A DNA stretch of 14,077 bases from assembly GCA_014378345.1 (NCBI GenBank), contig JACMNW010000106.1, forward strand, positions 1 to 14,077, given 5' to 3'. Shown here piece after piece: positions 7,101 to 14,077 of the stretch (within the stretch, counting starts at the first letter, position 1; each line of letters starts with the position of its first letter). The stretch is from Pseudorhodobacter sp. (GTDB lineage Bacteria > Pseudomonadota > Alphaproteobacteria > Rhodobacterales > Rhodobacteraceae). The notes below the pieces were generated by a model that had not been told where the DNA came from, made no database searches, and saw nothing but the letters and a program-made list of their open reading frames with translations. The position numbers were made by a program, and so were the translations under genes.

Positions 7101-8000
7101 ATGACCGATCACGTATCCACCCATCAGGCCGAGGATGACGCGCGCAACGAGGCGATCTTGATTTACGTCGACGGCAAGATTGTGCCCAAAGCGATGGCCA
7201 CGGTTTCTGTTTACGATTCCGGTTTCATGCTGGGGGACGGCGTGTGGGAGGGGATCCGGCTGTACAATGGCCGGTGGACCTTTCTTGATGAACATATTGA
7301 TCGGTTGTTCGAGGCAGCCAAGGCCATTGACCTTCAAATGCATTTGACAAGGGAACAGGTGATTTCCGCCGTGTTAGACACGCAATCTGCCAATGCCATG
7401 CAGACAGATGCCCATGCGCGCGTGATGGTAACGCGCGGGGTGAAAACCCGGCCATTCCAAAACCCCCGCCTGTCTCAGCAGGGGCCGACGATGGTCATCA
7501 TCATGGAACATTCGCGTCAAAAACTGCCCAGGCCGATTACGCTTGCCACCGTGCCGCATCTGCGCGGCCTGCCGATGACCCAAGACCCCAAGCTGAACTC
7601 GCATTCCAAACTGAACTGCATCCTCGCCTGTATCGCCGCACAAAAGGCCGGCGCGGATGAGGCGTTGATGCTGGATGTGCATGGCTTTGTGAACACCACA
7701 AACGCCTGTAACTTTTTCATCGTGAAAAAGGGCGCAGTGTGGACCAGCACCGGCGACTACTGCATGAACGGGATCACCCGGCAAAAGGTCATTGACCTTT
7801 GCCGCACGAATGGCATCCCGGTGTTTGAACGCAATTTCAGTCTGGTCGATACCTACGCGGCGGACGAGGCATTTTTGACGGGCACTTTTGGCGCGCAAAC
7901 GCCGGTTGGGTTGATCGACGGGCGGCAGATTGGCACCGGGCAAATGGGGCCGATGACGATGCGTCTGCGCGCGCTTTACAAGACGCTGGTCGGCGGATGA
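7101..8000 (+). CDS. Fold-type IV PLP enzyme (aminotransferase class IV-like), atypical active site
   Basis: This 299-residue protein belongs to the branched-chain/D-amino-acid aminotransferase fold. It has the family segment YVDGKIVPKAMATVSVYDSG then GDGVWEGIR (residues 22-53), the PLP-lysine in NSHSKLN (Lys170), ADEALMLD, GITRQ, and a C-terminal FLTGTFGAQTPV phosphate-binding loop. The motif that normally reads G-(Y/F)-V-x-E-x-x-x-x-N-x-F, whose Glu hydrogen-bonds the PLP ring nitrogen, is here GFVNTTNACNFF, with Thr199 in place of Glu. Automatic annotation would say branched-chain or D-amino-acid aminotransferase, but the substrate is not determinable and the reaction may differ. The start ATG at 7101 follows a GGGGG run at 7091-7095. 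A sulfotransferase-like gene follows in the same direction, 52 bases downstream. Confidence is high for fold, low for reaction. Confidence 0.88.
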   Translation: MTDHVSTHQAEDDARNEAILIYVDGKIVPKAMATVSVYDSGFMLGDGVWEGIRLYNGRWTFLDEHIDRLFEAAKAIDLQMHLTREQVISAVLDTQSANAMQTDAHARVMVTRGVKTRPFQNPRLSQQGPTMVIIMEHSRQKLPRPITLATVPHLRGLPMTQDPKLNSHSKLNCILACIAAQKAGADEALMLDVHGFVNTTNACNFFIVKKGAVWTSTGDYCMNGITRQKVIDLCRTNGIPVFERNFSLVDTYAADEAFLTGTFGAQTPVGLIDGRQIGTGQMGPMTMRLRALYKTLVGG

Positions 8001-8052
8001 CGCGGCACAGCGTATGCACGGATAAAGCACGCAAAAAGCACGGGGAATGCAG

Positions 8053-8769
8053 ATGAAAATTGCCATGTGGTCCGGCCCCAGAAACCTGTCAACCGCAATG
8101 ATGTATGCTTTTGCCGGGCGGGGCGATTGTGTGGTTTGGGACGAGCCGTTTTATGCAGCCTACCTTGAGGCGACGGGCATAAACCACCCCATGCGCGACG
8201 AGATTATTGCAGAACATGAGCCCGATCCAGACCGCGTGGCCTCTATCTGCAAAGGTCCGGTGCCGCAGGGGCAGCGGTATTTCTACCAAAAACACATGGC
8301 CATGCACATGGTTGACGGTTTTGACAGGCGCTGGATGCGGTCGTGCCAAAACGTATTCCTGATCCGTCACCCGGCCCGCGTGGTGGCCAGCTATGCGAAA
8401 AAACGCGAAGGGGCTACTTTAAACGATATTGGTTTTATTCAACAAGACCAGTTGTTTAACGAGGTGGAAGGCTGGTCTGGCACGACACCCTTGGTGATAG
8501 ACAGCGATGATATCCGCGCCGATCCGGCGGGCATGTTGCAAAAGCTGTGTACCGCTTTGGACATACCCTTCACCCGGAAAATGCTGCACTGGCCTTCGGG
8601 CGGGAACGAGGCTGATGGCATCTGGGCATCGCACTGGTACGGCGCAGTTCATCGCAGTACCGGTTTTGAAGGCGCCGAGGGGCCTTTGCCCGCGCTGGGC
8701 GGGGCGTATGCAGAATTGGCGGCGCAGGCTTTGCCGTATTATCAACGGCTTAGCGAATACAAACTGTAG
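8053..8769 (+). CDS. Sulfotransferase-like P-loop protein
   Basis: This protein has 238 residues. The N-terminus MKIAMWSGPRNLSTAMMYAF has the position and form of the PAPS 5'-phosphosulfate-binding loop (SGPRNLST, residues 7-14). FLIRHPARVVASY in the middle matches the 3'-phosphate-binding motif (Arg and Ser), and VIDSDDIRADP with the following helix matches the C-terminal sulfotransferase core. No signal peptide or membrane segment is seen, so it is probably cytoplasmic. An ATG at 8047 is also in frame, but GGGGA (8042-8046) would touch it directly; spacing of 6 bases to the ATG at 8053 makes that the better start. It lies 52 bases after the PLP-enzyme gene and probably shares its transcript. 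Its acceptor is unknown, and PAPS use is inferred only from fold. Confidence 0.82.
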   Translation: MKIAMWSGPRNLSTAMMYAFAGRGDCVVWDEPFYAAYLEATGINHPMRDEIIAEHEPDPDRVASICKGPVPQGQRYFYQKHMAMHMVDGFDRRWMRSCQNVFLIRHPARVVASYAKKREGATLNDIGFIQQDQLFNEVEGWSGTTPLVIDSDDIRADPAGMLQKLCTALDIPFTRKMLHWPSGGNEADGIWASHWYGAVHRSTGFEGAEGPLPALGGAYAELAAQALPYYQRLSEYKL

Positions 8770-8792
8770 CCGTGCGTCCACCCATATTGCAA

Positions 8793-10037
8793 TCAGCCTT
8801 TCGCTTTCACCCGCGCATTTCGCGTGGCAATTAGCTTCAACCGCAGCGCGTTCAGCTTGATGAAACCCGCCGCATCTTTCTGATCATAGGCCCCTGCGTC
8901 TTCTTCAAACGTCACGTGCTTTTCGCTGTACAGCGAATGGTCAGACCAACGCGCAACGGTTCTGGCCGAACCTTTGTAAAGCTTGACGCGCACCGTACCC
9001 GCCACATGATCTTGTGATTTGTCGATCAGTGCCTGCAACATCTCGCGCTCCGGGCTGAACCAGAAGCCATTATAAATCAGCTCTGCATAGCGCGGCATGA
9101 TGCTGTCTTTCAGGTGCCCGGCACCCGCATCCATGGTGATTTGTTCAATACCGCGGTGCGCTTCCAGCAAAATCGTGCCGCCGGGTGTTTCATAAACGCC
9201 GCGAGATTTCATACCGACATAGCGGTTTTCAACCAGATCAAGCCGGCCCACGCCATGCGCGCCGCCGATTTCATTTAACTTCGTCAGAATGGTCGCAGGC
9301 GACATTGGCACGCCGTTTATGGCAACTGCATCACCTCTCTCGAACGTGATCTCCACCATTTCCGCCATATCCGGCGCATCTTCTGGGGCAACGGTGCGCT
9401 GGTACACATATTCGGGCGCTTCGTTGGCCGGGTTTTCCAGTGCCTTGCCCTCAGACGAGGTGTGCAACAGGTTGGCATCTACCGAAAACGGCGCTTCGCC
9501 GCGTTTATCCAGCGCAATCGGAATCTGATTTTTCTCTGCAAATTCAATCAACTTGGTGCGGCTGGTCAGATCCCATTCGCGCCAAGGTGCAATCACCCGA
9601 ATGGCCGGGTTCAGGGCGTAGGCTGACAGTTCAAACCGCACCTGATCATTGCCCTTGCCGGTTGCCCCATGCGCCACGGCATCTGCCCCCGTCTCATGCG
9701 CAATCCGCACCAGATGCTGCGAAATAAGCGGCCGTGCGATGGATGTGCCCAGCAAATAAAGCCCTTCATACAACGCATTGGCGCGAAACATCGGGAACAC
9801 GAAATCGCGTACAAATTCTTCTCGTACGTCAACAATATGGATATTCTCTGGCTTGATCCCAAGCAAAACTGCCTTGGCGCGGGCTGGTTCCAGCTCTTCG
9901 CCCTGCCCAAGATCCGCGGTGAAGGTTACCACCTCGCAGCCATATTCGGTTTGAAGCCACTTCAAGATGATCGAGGTATCAAGGCCCCCGGAATAGGCAA
10001 GAACAACCTTCTTTGGGGCAGGTGCTTTGGGCGACAT
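8793..10037 (-). CDS. argG: Argininosuccinate synthase
   Basis: This 414-residue enzyme condenses citrulline and aspartate with ATP to argininosuccinate, the penultimate step of arginine synthesis. It has the N-type ATP pyrophosphatase P-loop AYSGGLDTS (residues 14-22), the family blocks FTADLGQGEE, EGLYLLGTSIARPLI and GATGKGNDQVRFE, and a complete C-terminal multimerisation region. The start is set at 10037 (MSPKAPAPKK...) because it places the P-loop at the usual distance, with GGAG 9 bases upstream. ATG codons at 10055 and 10052 also lie in frame and are possible. The open frame runs to 10223, but that would overlap the divergent ilvA and adds non-conserved residues. It is tail-to-tail with the sulfotransferase-like gene (23-base gap, no clear terminator). 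Confidence 0.97.
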   Translation of the reverse strand: MSPKAPAPKKVVLAYSGGLDTSIILKWLQTEYGCEVVTFTADLGQGEELEPARAKAVLLGIKPENIHIVDVREEFVRDFVFPMFRANALYEGLYLLGTSIARPLISQHLVRIAHETGADAVAHGATGKGNDQVRFELSAYALNPAIRVIAPWREWDLTSRTKLIEFAEKNQIPIALDKRGEAPFSVDANLLHTSSEGKALENPANEAPEYVYQRTVAPEDAPDMAEMVEITFERGDAVAINGVPMSPATILTKLNEIGGAHGVGRLDLVENRYVGMKSRGVYETPGGTILLEAHRGIEQITMDAGAGHLKDSIMPRYAELIYNGFWFSPEREMLQALIDKSQDHVAGTVRVKLYKGSARTVARWSDHSLYSEKHVTFEEDAGAYDQKDAAGFIKLNALRLKLIATRNARVKAKG

Positions 10038-10073
10038 CTTGGGCGGCTCCATCATCAGCAAAATTCCATGTTG

Positions 10074-10102
10074 GCCATATTGGCTTTTGATGCGCGGAAC
10101 AA
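10074..10102 (-). promoter_or_regulatory. Possible promoter for argG
   Basis: On the minus strand TTGTTC (10102-10097) and TATGGC (10079-10074) are 17 bases apart, which would start a transcript near 10067 with a leader of about 30 bases. Both boxes are imperfect. No operator-like repeat for an arginine repressor was recognised. Confidence 0.3.
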
Positions 10103-10143
10103 GACCGATTGGCCTTCCTGTTATGGCAAGATAAGGTTTGCGC

Positions 10144-11391
10144 ATGACAGATTTTGCCCAAGCCGCCCGCCAAGCCACCGACGCCCTGCGCGAACTTTTC
10201 CCGATGACGCCATTGCAGCGCAATGACCACCTTTCCGCCCGCTATGGCGCAGAGATTTGGCTGAAGCGTGAGGATCTGTCACCGGTACGAAGCTATAAAT
10301 TGCGCGGAGCCTTGAATGCCATGCGCAAGGTACGGGCCATCAACCCGGGGCAACAGACGTTTGTGTGCGCCAGTGCTGGAAATCACGCGCAGGGCGTGGC
10401 GTTTGCCTGTCGGCATTTTAGGGTGTCTGGTACGATCTTTATGCCGGTAACCACGCCGCAGCAAAAAATTGACAAGACCCGCGCCTTTGGTGGCGATGCG
10501 GTGGAAATAGTGCTGGTTGGCGATTATTTTGATCAAACACTGCATGCTGCCCAAGATTTTTGTAGCCGGGTCCAGGCGCATTTTCTGTCTCCATTTGATG
10601 ATCCGGATGTCATCGAAGGACAGGCCAGCGTCGCAGTAGAGATGGTGGCGCAGCTGGGTGAAGTGCCTGAAATTGTTGTGCTTCCTGTCGGCGGGGGCGG
10701 GCTTGCTTCTGGGGTGACGGGGTATCTGCGTGCTGTAAATGCGCGGACAAAATTTCATTTTGTGGAACCACTTGGCGGCGCAAGTCTGATGGCCGCGTTG
10801 CAAGCTGGTGGGCCAACCCGCCTTGCGCGCATAAATACCTTTGTCGATGGTGCGGCCGTGGCGCAGCTTGGGGCGAAAAACTATCAGATGTTGAATTGGG
10901 TTCGCCCCGAACGGGTGCATCTGGCACCAGAAGACCGTATTTGCGTGACCATGTTGGAAATGCTGAACATCGAAGGCATTGTGCTAGAACCGGCGGGGGC
11001 GCTGTCTGTCGATGTTTTGCCAGAAATCGCCGATGATATCCGCGGCAAAACCGTGGTCTGTATCACATCTGGTGGCAATTTTGATTTTGAACGCCTGCCA
11101 GAGGTGAAGGAACGCGCGCAACGTTATTCCGGCACCAAGAAGTATTTCATCTTGCGAATGCCGCAACGGCCCGGTGCTCTGCGGGAATTCTTGATGATGC
11201 TTGGCCCAGATGACGATATTGCCCGCTTTGAATATCTGAAGAAATCGGCCCGCAATTTTGGGTCGGTTCTGATCGGAATAGAAACCAAGGCTGCACAAAA
11301 CTTTATCCGGTTGTTCGAACAGCTGGATCAGGCAGATTTTGCCTATCGTGACATTACAACAGACGAGGCACTTGCGGAGTTTTTGATCTAA
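10144..11391 (+). CDS. ilvA: Threonine dehydratase, biosynthetic short form
   Basis: This 415-residue PLP enzyme deaminates threonine to 2-oxobutanoate, the first step toward isoleucine. The catalytic domain has the PLP-lysine motif RSYKLRGA (Lys52), SAGNHAQG (77-84) and the phosphate loop GGGGL (183-187). A single C-terminal ACT-like regulatory domain (about 325-415) includes the RPGALREF turn, so feedback control by isoleucine is expected. The length matches the single-ACT form of Gram-positives and many alphaproteobacteria and not the two-ACT 514-residue E. coli IlvA. The ATG at 10144 has AAGG at 10133-10136 with good spacing; a TTG two codons upstream (10138) is too close to it. Its TAA overlaps the stop of the convergent Hpt gene. 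The enzyme makes the enamine that canonical RidA clears. Confidence 0.95.
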   Translation: MTDFAQAARQATDALRELFPMTPLQRNDHLSARYGAEIWLKREDLSPVRSYKLRGALNAMRKVRAINPGQQTFVCASAGNHAQGVAFACRHFRVSGTIFMPVTTPQQKIDKTRAFGGDAVEIVLVGDYFDQTLHAAQDFCSRVQAHFLSPFDDPDVIEGQASVAVEMVAQLGEVPEIVVLPVGGGGLASGVTGYLRAVNARTKFHFVEPLGGASLMAALQAGGPTRLARINTFVDGAAVAQLGAKNYQMLNWVRPERVHLAPEDRICVTMLEMLNIEGIVLEPAGALSVDVLPEIADDIRGKTVVCITSGGNFDFERLPEVKERAQRYSGTKKYFILRMPQRPGALREFLMMLGPDDDIARFEYLKKSARNFGSVLIGIETKAAQNFIRLFEQLDQADFAYRDITTDEALAEFLI

Positions 11392-11720
11392 ACTGCTTTT
11401 GGCTGGTCCAAAGACGCCAGAAGCAGCATTTTTGCTGTTTGGTAGCATGCAGTTACTGCACGCAAATCAACGGATGCCGCGTTGCCACATGCAGCGGATC
11501 TTTCGCCGGTTTGGCACAAAGCCGCCAGATCGGTGAGGCCAAGGTTCAACGCAGAGCCCTTCAAGAAATGCAATCGGCTTTCAACGGCGGGCAGATCAGG
11601 TGTGCCGTCAAGTTGACCCACAACTTCATCAGTTTCTTCCAGAAACATGGCAACAACTTCAAGAAAATCGTCTTCACCGATTTCTGATCTTAAGTCTTTG
11701 ATACGCGTCCAGTCTATCAT
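11388..11720 (-). CDS. Histidine phosphotransfer (Hpt) domain protein
   Basis: This 110-residue single-domain protein is all-helical in character. The phosphohistidine motif is LHFLKGSALNLG with His51 and the following KGSA, which is the Hpt signature (HxxKGSA); upstream is the acidic helix FLEEVAMFLEET-like surface typical of Hpt helices A and B (read here as FLEVVAMFLEET). Hpt proteins pass phosphate between receiver domains. No histidine kinase is encoded nearby. It is divergent from the REC-PP2C gene, making that receiver a candidate partner (inference). The ATG at 11720 has GAGAGAG about 5-10 bases upstream. The TAG stop shares bases with the convergent ilvA TAA (4-base tail overlap). 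Confidence 0.88.
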   Translation of the reverse strand: MIDWTRIKDLRSEIGEDDFLEVVAMFLEETDEVVGQLDGTPDLPAVESRLHFLKGSALNLGLTDLAALCQTGERSAACGNAASVDLRAVTACYQTAKMLLLASLDQPKAV

Positions 11721-11894
11721 AGCGCTCTCTCGATTAACCGGCCAAGGCTGTTACCTGGACCCAAGATCGGCCAGATGGCTTAACACTTGGTAACAAGCGC
11801 CGGAATAAACGCCTCAACTTTTCGGTTTCACAAAGTCTTAACGGTCATGCGCCATAAAAGCACATCGTATTGGGTTTCTAGGGGACGGTACCGA

Positions 11895-13169
11895 ATGAAT
11901 GTGCAATCGGCACTTGGGGGTGAAATGATCGGCGGTGCCCCGGCAGCATTGCGCGTTCTTGTGGTGGATGACAGCAAGGCGCAACGCAAAATACTGTCTC
12001 TTTCTCTTGCGCGCTGGGGTTATGATGTTGTCGAAGCGGCGTCTGGCGACGAAGCGCTGGCACTTTGTCGGGTTGAAACCTTTGATTTGGTTTTAAGCGA
12101 CTGGATGATGCCGGGGATGACGGGCCTTGATTTTTGCAGGGAATTTCGATCGCTTCCATGCGATGCTTATGGCTATTTCATACTTCTGACCTCGAAATCG
12201 GAAAAAGCCGAAATTGCAGATGGCTTGCATGCTGGCGCGGATGATTTTCTGACCAAACCGGTTAGTCTTGACGAATTGCGCGCCCGGTTGCGGGCGGGGG
12301 AACGCATTTTGGGGATGCAGCAAGAGCTGGTTGATAAAAACCGATTGGTTGGATCAACGCTGTTGGAGCTGCAAAAGCTGTATGATTCGCTGGACCGTGA
12401 TCTGATTGAGGCGCGCAAACTGCAGCAAACACTGGTGCGCGATAAGTTTAGGGATTTTGGCGGCGGTACGGCGTCTATGTTGCTTCGGCCATCAGGGCAT
12501 GTTGGTGGCGATCTTGTAGGGTGTTTCGAAATTTCAGCGTCCCGCATTGCCGTCTATTCGGTGGATGTTTCGGGGCATGGCGTCGCATCGGCTATGATGA
12601 CGGCCCGGCTTTCGGGGCTGCTGTCTGGCGGGTCGCCAGAGCAAAACTTGGCGTTGAGTTTGGGCAAGGGAGGGCTGCGCGAAGCATGGCCACCAGAAGT
12701 TGTGGCATCCCGATTGAACCGCCTGATGATCGAAGAGCTGATGGTAGAGCAGTATTTTACCATGGCTTACGCGGAAATAGACCTGGAAACTGGCAAAGTT
12801 TGGCTTGTACAGGCTGGGCATCCGCACCCGGTTATCATGCGTAAGTCTGGTAAAATTGATACCGTTGGTGCAGGCGGATTGCCAATTGGCCTTATCCCGG
12901 GCGCTAGCTTTGAAAGGGTGGAGGCAACGCTAGAGCCCGGCGACAGGTTGGTTTTGCTGTCTGACGGCGTGACTGAATGCCCGGATATCGCTGGGTTTGA
13001 GCTGGGGGAAGACGGGTTAGAAAGCATGCTGCGGACGAATCACACATTGGATAGCCCCGCGCTGTTGGAGGCAATCATTGCAGATTTGACGCAGTTTCAT
13101 GGCAATTCGGATTTCCCGGATGACGTTTCGGGCGTTGTGTTTGATTTCAACGGCCGATCGTCAGCCTAA
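11895..13169 (+). CDS. Response regulator with PP2C (RsbU/SpoIIE-type) phosphatase output
   Basis: This protein has 424 residues. The N-terminal receiver domain (about 19-140) has the acidic pair Asp25/Asp26, phosphoacceptor Asp69 in LSDWMMPG, Thr99 and Lys121 in TKP. A helical, probably coiled-coil linker follows (about 140-195, rich in LEL.KLYDSLDRDL). The C-terminal PPM/PP2C-type serine phosphatase (about 205-420) shows HVGGDLVG, VDVSGHG, AGHPHPV and LLSDGVTEC. Such proteins usually dephosphorylate an anti-sigma-factor antagonist, or act in similar partner switching, in response to phosphorylation of the receiver. The ATG at 11895 follows GGGGA at 11881-11885 (spacing 9); upstream in-frame starts at 11787 and 11847 add residues unlike the family. 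It is divergent from the Hpt gene. No RsbV or RsbW is visible here. The gene ends overlapping the NUDIX gene by 9 bases. Confidence 0.92.
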   Translation: MNVQSALGGEMIGGAPAALRVLVVDDSKAQRKILSLSLARWGYDVVEAASGDEALALCRVETFDLVLSDWMMPGMTGLDFCREFRSLPCDAYGYFILLTSKSEKAEIADGLHAGADDFLTKPVSLDELRARLRAGERILGMQQELVDKNRLVGSTLLELQKLYDSLDRDLIEARKLQQTLVRDKFRDFGGGTASMLLRPSGHVGGDLVGCFEISASRIAVYSVDVSGHGVASAMMTARLSGLLSGGSPEQNLALSLGKGGLREAWPPEVVASRLNRLMIEELMVEQYFTMAYAEIDLETGKVWLVQAGHPHPVIMRKSGKIDTVGAGGLPIGLIPGASFERVEATLEPGDRLVLLSDGVTECPDIAGFELGEDGLESMLRTNHTLDSPALLEAIIADLTQFHGNSDFPDDVSGVVFDFNGRSSA

Positions 13170-13607
13170 AGTTTTTGCGTAAGCCGCCAACATTGCGTTG
13201 TCGCCAACATTGCCCAGCACATCCAACGCCTGCGGGACTGTCATCCAGACGGCCACATGGTCTGCTTCGGTTGGCGGGCCAAGGCGGTAAATTGGACGGG
13301 CCAAATAAATTGTGCAGACCTTTTCCGCCCAAAATCCATAGTCAGGCATGTAGGTAAAACGGCGAAATGCGCCCAAGCGGCGACCAACCGCAATCTTCCA
13401 GCCGGTTTCTTCGCGCACTTCGCGGTGCAGTGCAGCTATTGGGTGTTCACCCGGGTCAATGCCACCCCCCGGCAATTGGTATTCCGGCGCCGGCGCTGCT
13501 TGATGCGTGGTCAAAATCATGCCGTCGCGGGCCAAAATAGCATAGACCCCCGGCCTGCGTTTGTAGATTTGCCCCGGTTTTACCGGTTCGCCATACCGTC
13601 TGATCAT
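13161..13607 (-). CDS. NUDIX hydrolase
   Basis: This 148-residue protein has a perfect Nudix box G-x5-E-x7-REVREETGW: Gly48, Glu54, then Arg62-Glu63 and Glu66-Glu67-Thr-Gly-Trp70. This coordinates the metal for hydrolysis of a nucleoside diphosphate linked to another group. The N-terminus has YKRRPGVYAILARDG, the usual first strand. The substrate (for example ADP-ribose, NADH, or oxidised nucleotides) cannot be told from sequence. The ATG at 13607 has an AAGGGGG ribosome site upstream. The 3' end overlaps the end of the convergent REC-PP2C gene by 9 bases. It is divergent from hslO with a 75-base gap. Confidence 0.92.
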   Translation of the reverse strand: MIRRYGEPVKPGQIYKRRPGVYAILARDGMILTTHQAAPAPEYQLPGGGIDPGEHPIAALHREVREETGWKIAVGRRLGAFRRFTYMPDYGFWAEKVCTIYLARPIYRLGPPTEADHVAVWMTVPQALDVLGNVGDNAMLAAYAKTLG

Positions 13608-13616
13608 GCCGCCCCC

Positions 13617-13644
13617 TTGGACGATAGGTTGCCGTCCCTATATA
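13617..13644 (+). promoter_or_regulatory. Possible promoter for hslO
   Basis: TTGGAC (13617-13622) and TATATA (13639-13644) are 16 bases apart, and would start a transcript near 13651, about 30 bases before the ATG. The preceding CTTG and the CCTATATAG context also faintly resemble an RpoH (heat-shock sigma) site, although the spacing is short for one. It overlaps the ribosome site of the NUDIX gene on the other strand. Confidence 0.45.
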
Positions 13645-13682
13645 GTCGCGGTATGCCAAAGTCGGCACGCCAAGGAAACCCC

Positions 13683-14077
13683 ATGACCACCGGATCACAA
13701 ATCGCTTGGGACGATACTGTCCTGCCCTTTCAACTTGATCGTTCAGACATTCGCGGCCGTGTGGTGCGGCTGGACGGTGTTTTGCAGCAGGTGCTGAAAC
13801 AACACGCCTATCCAAAGCAGATCGAGGCTTTGGTTGCCGAAGCAGCACTGATTACATCGCTGATAGGCCAAATGATTAAACTGCGTTGGAAATTATCGCT
13901 GCAAATTCGTGGCTCCGGCCCGGTGCGGCTGATTGCAACCGATTATTATGGCCCAACCGAAGATGGCCTGCCGGCGCGCATTCGTGCTTACGCGGGGTTT
14001 GAGGCGGATGATCTGGTGCCTGATGCGGACCCGTTCAGCATGATCGGCGATGGCTACTTTGCCATTTTGATTGATCA
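13683..14077 (+). CDS. hslO: Redox-regulated holdase chaperone Hsp33 (5' part, cut by window edge)
   Basis: About 131 N-terminal codons are visible. The segment with RGRVVRLDGVLQQVLKQH, EALVAEAALITSLIG and LQIRGSGPVRLIATDYY is the conserved substrate-binding core of Hsp33, a cytoplasmic chaperone switched on by oxidative unfolding. The zinc-binding cysteine motifs (CxC and CxxC) lie in the C-terminus, beyond the window. The ATG at 13683 is preceded by AAGGA. Divergent from the NUDIX gene. Confidence 0.93.
   Translation, partial: MTTGSQIAWDDTVLPFQLDRSDIRGRVVRLDGVLQQVLKQHAYPKQIEALVAEAALITSLIGQMIKLRWKLSLQIRGSGPVRLIATDYYGPTEDGLPARIRAYAGFEADDLVPDADPFSMIGDGYFAILID

Noticed and set aside
10068..10086. 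GCCA-TAT-TGGC near-palindrome in the argG-ilvA gap
   Set aside because: The stem is only 4 bases and does not match an operator I recognise.
10038..10223. Long N-terminal extension of argG
   Set aside because: The extra 62 residues are not conserved in argininosuccinate synthase and would overlap the divergent ilvA start.
9669..10226. Plus-strand open frame of 185 codons opposite argG and running into ilvA
   Set aside because: Overlaps two conserved genes and shows no protein family features.
11787..11894. N-terminal extension of the REC-PP2C protein
   Set aside because: The extension is basic and aromatic, unlike a receiver N-terminus, and has no ribosome site; the ATG at 11895 with GGGGA fits better.
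13456..13848. Minus-strand open frame overlapping NUDIX and hslO starts
   Set aside because: It spans the divergent promoter region and runs antisense to hslO, with no recognisable motif.
1..14077. Search for CRISPR arrays, tRNA genes, insertion sequences, phage genes and riboswitches
   Set aside because: By eye, no regularly spaced repeats, no tRNA cloverleaf in the gaps, no transposase, integrase or phage structural genes, and no riboswitch consensus were seen. Gaps between genes are mostly under 130 bases.

Overview
This 14 kb window looks like ordinary chromosomal DNA of an alphaproteobacterium, most likely a marine-type member of the Rhodobacterales. The evidence is protein character (RNase PH, HrcA, ArgG and the short-form threonine dehydratase all read as Rhodobacteraceae), the divergent rph / hrcA-grpE layout, tight four-base stop/start overlaps and moderately high GC. 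No tRNA, rRNA, CRISPR array, insertion sequence or prophage was found. Genus cannot be fixed from the sequence alone.

Layout. On the minus strand, rph-rdgB-ridA-like-hemW (hemW is cut by the window start) form a four-gene run with successive 4-base overlaps, covering tRNA 3' maturation, clean-up of non-canonical purine nucleotides, a RidA-family protein and a heme chaperone. Diverging from it, hrcA and grpE form a heat-shock operon. Between grpE and mutS lies about 650 bp with no intact gene. It holds a decayed minus-strand coding remnant with an in-frame stop and at least one frameshift. mutS (minus, GTG start) follows.

Diverging from mutS is a two-gene unit: a fold-type IV PLP enzyme and a sulfotransferase-like P-loop protein. 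This is the least understood part of the window. The PLP enzyme keeps the catalytic lysine but has Thr where the family normally has the Glu that contacts the PLP ring nitrogen, and from memory plant proteins fuse the same two domains. argG (minus) and ilvA (plus) are divergent amino-acid biosynthesis genes. Next comes a divergent pair made of a small Hpt protein and a response regulator with a PP2C/RsbU-type phosphatase output, likely parts of one phosphorelay or partner-switching pathway. A NUDIX hydrolase (minus) and the start of hslO (Hsp33, plus, cut by the window end) finish the window.

Taken together the window is mostly housekeeping: stress proteostasis (hrcA, grpE, hslO), nucleotide and DNA quality control (rdgB, mutS, NUDIX), RNA processing and amino-acid synthesis. 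The points worth a second look are the aminotransferase-like/sulfotransferase-like pair, the Hpt/REC-PP2C pair, the RidA paralogue lacking the catalytic arginine, and the pseudogene.
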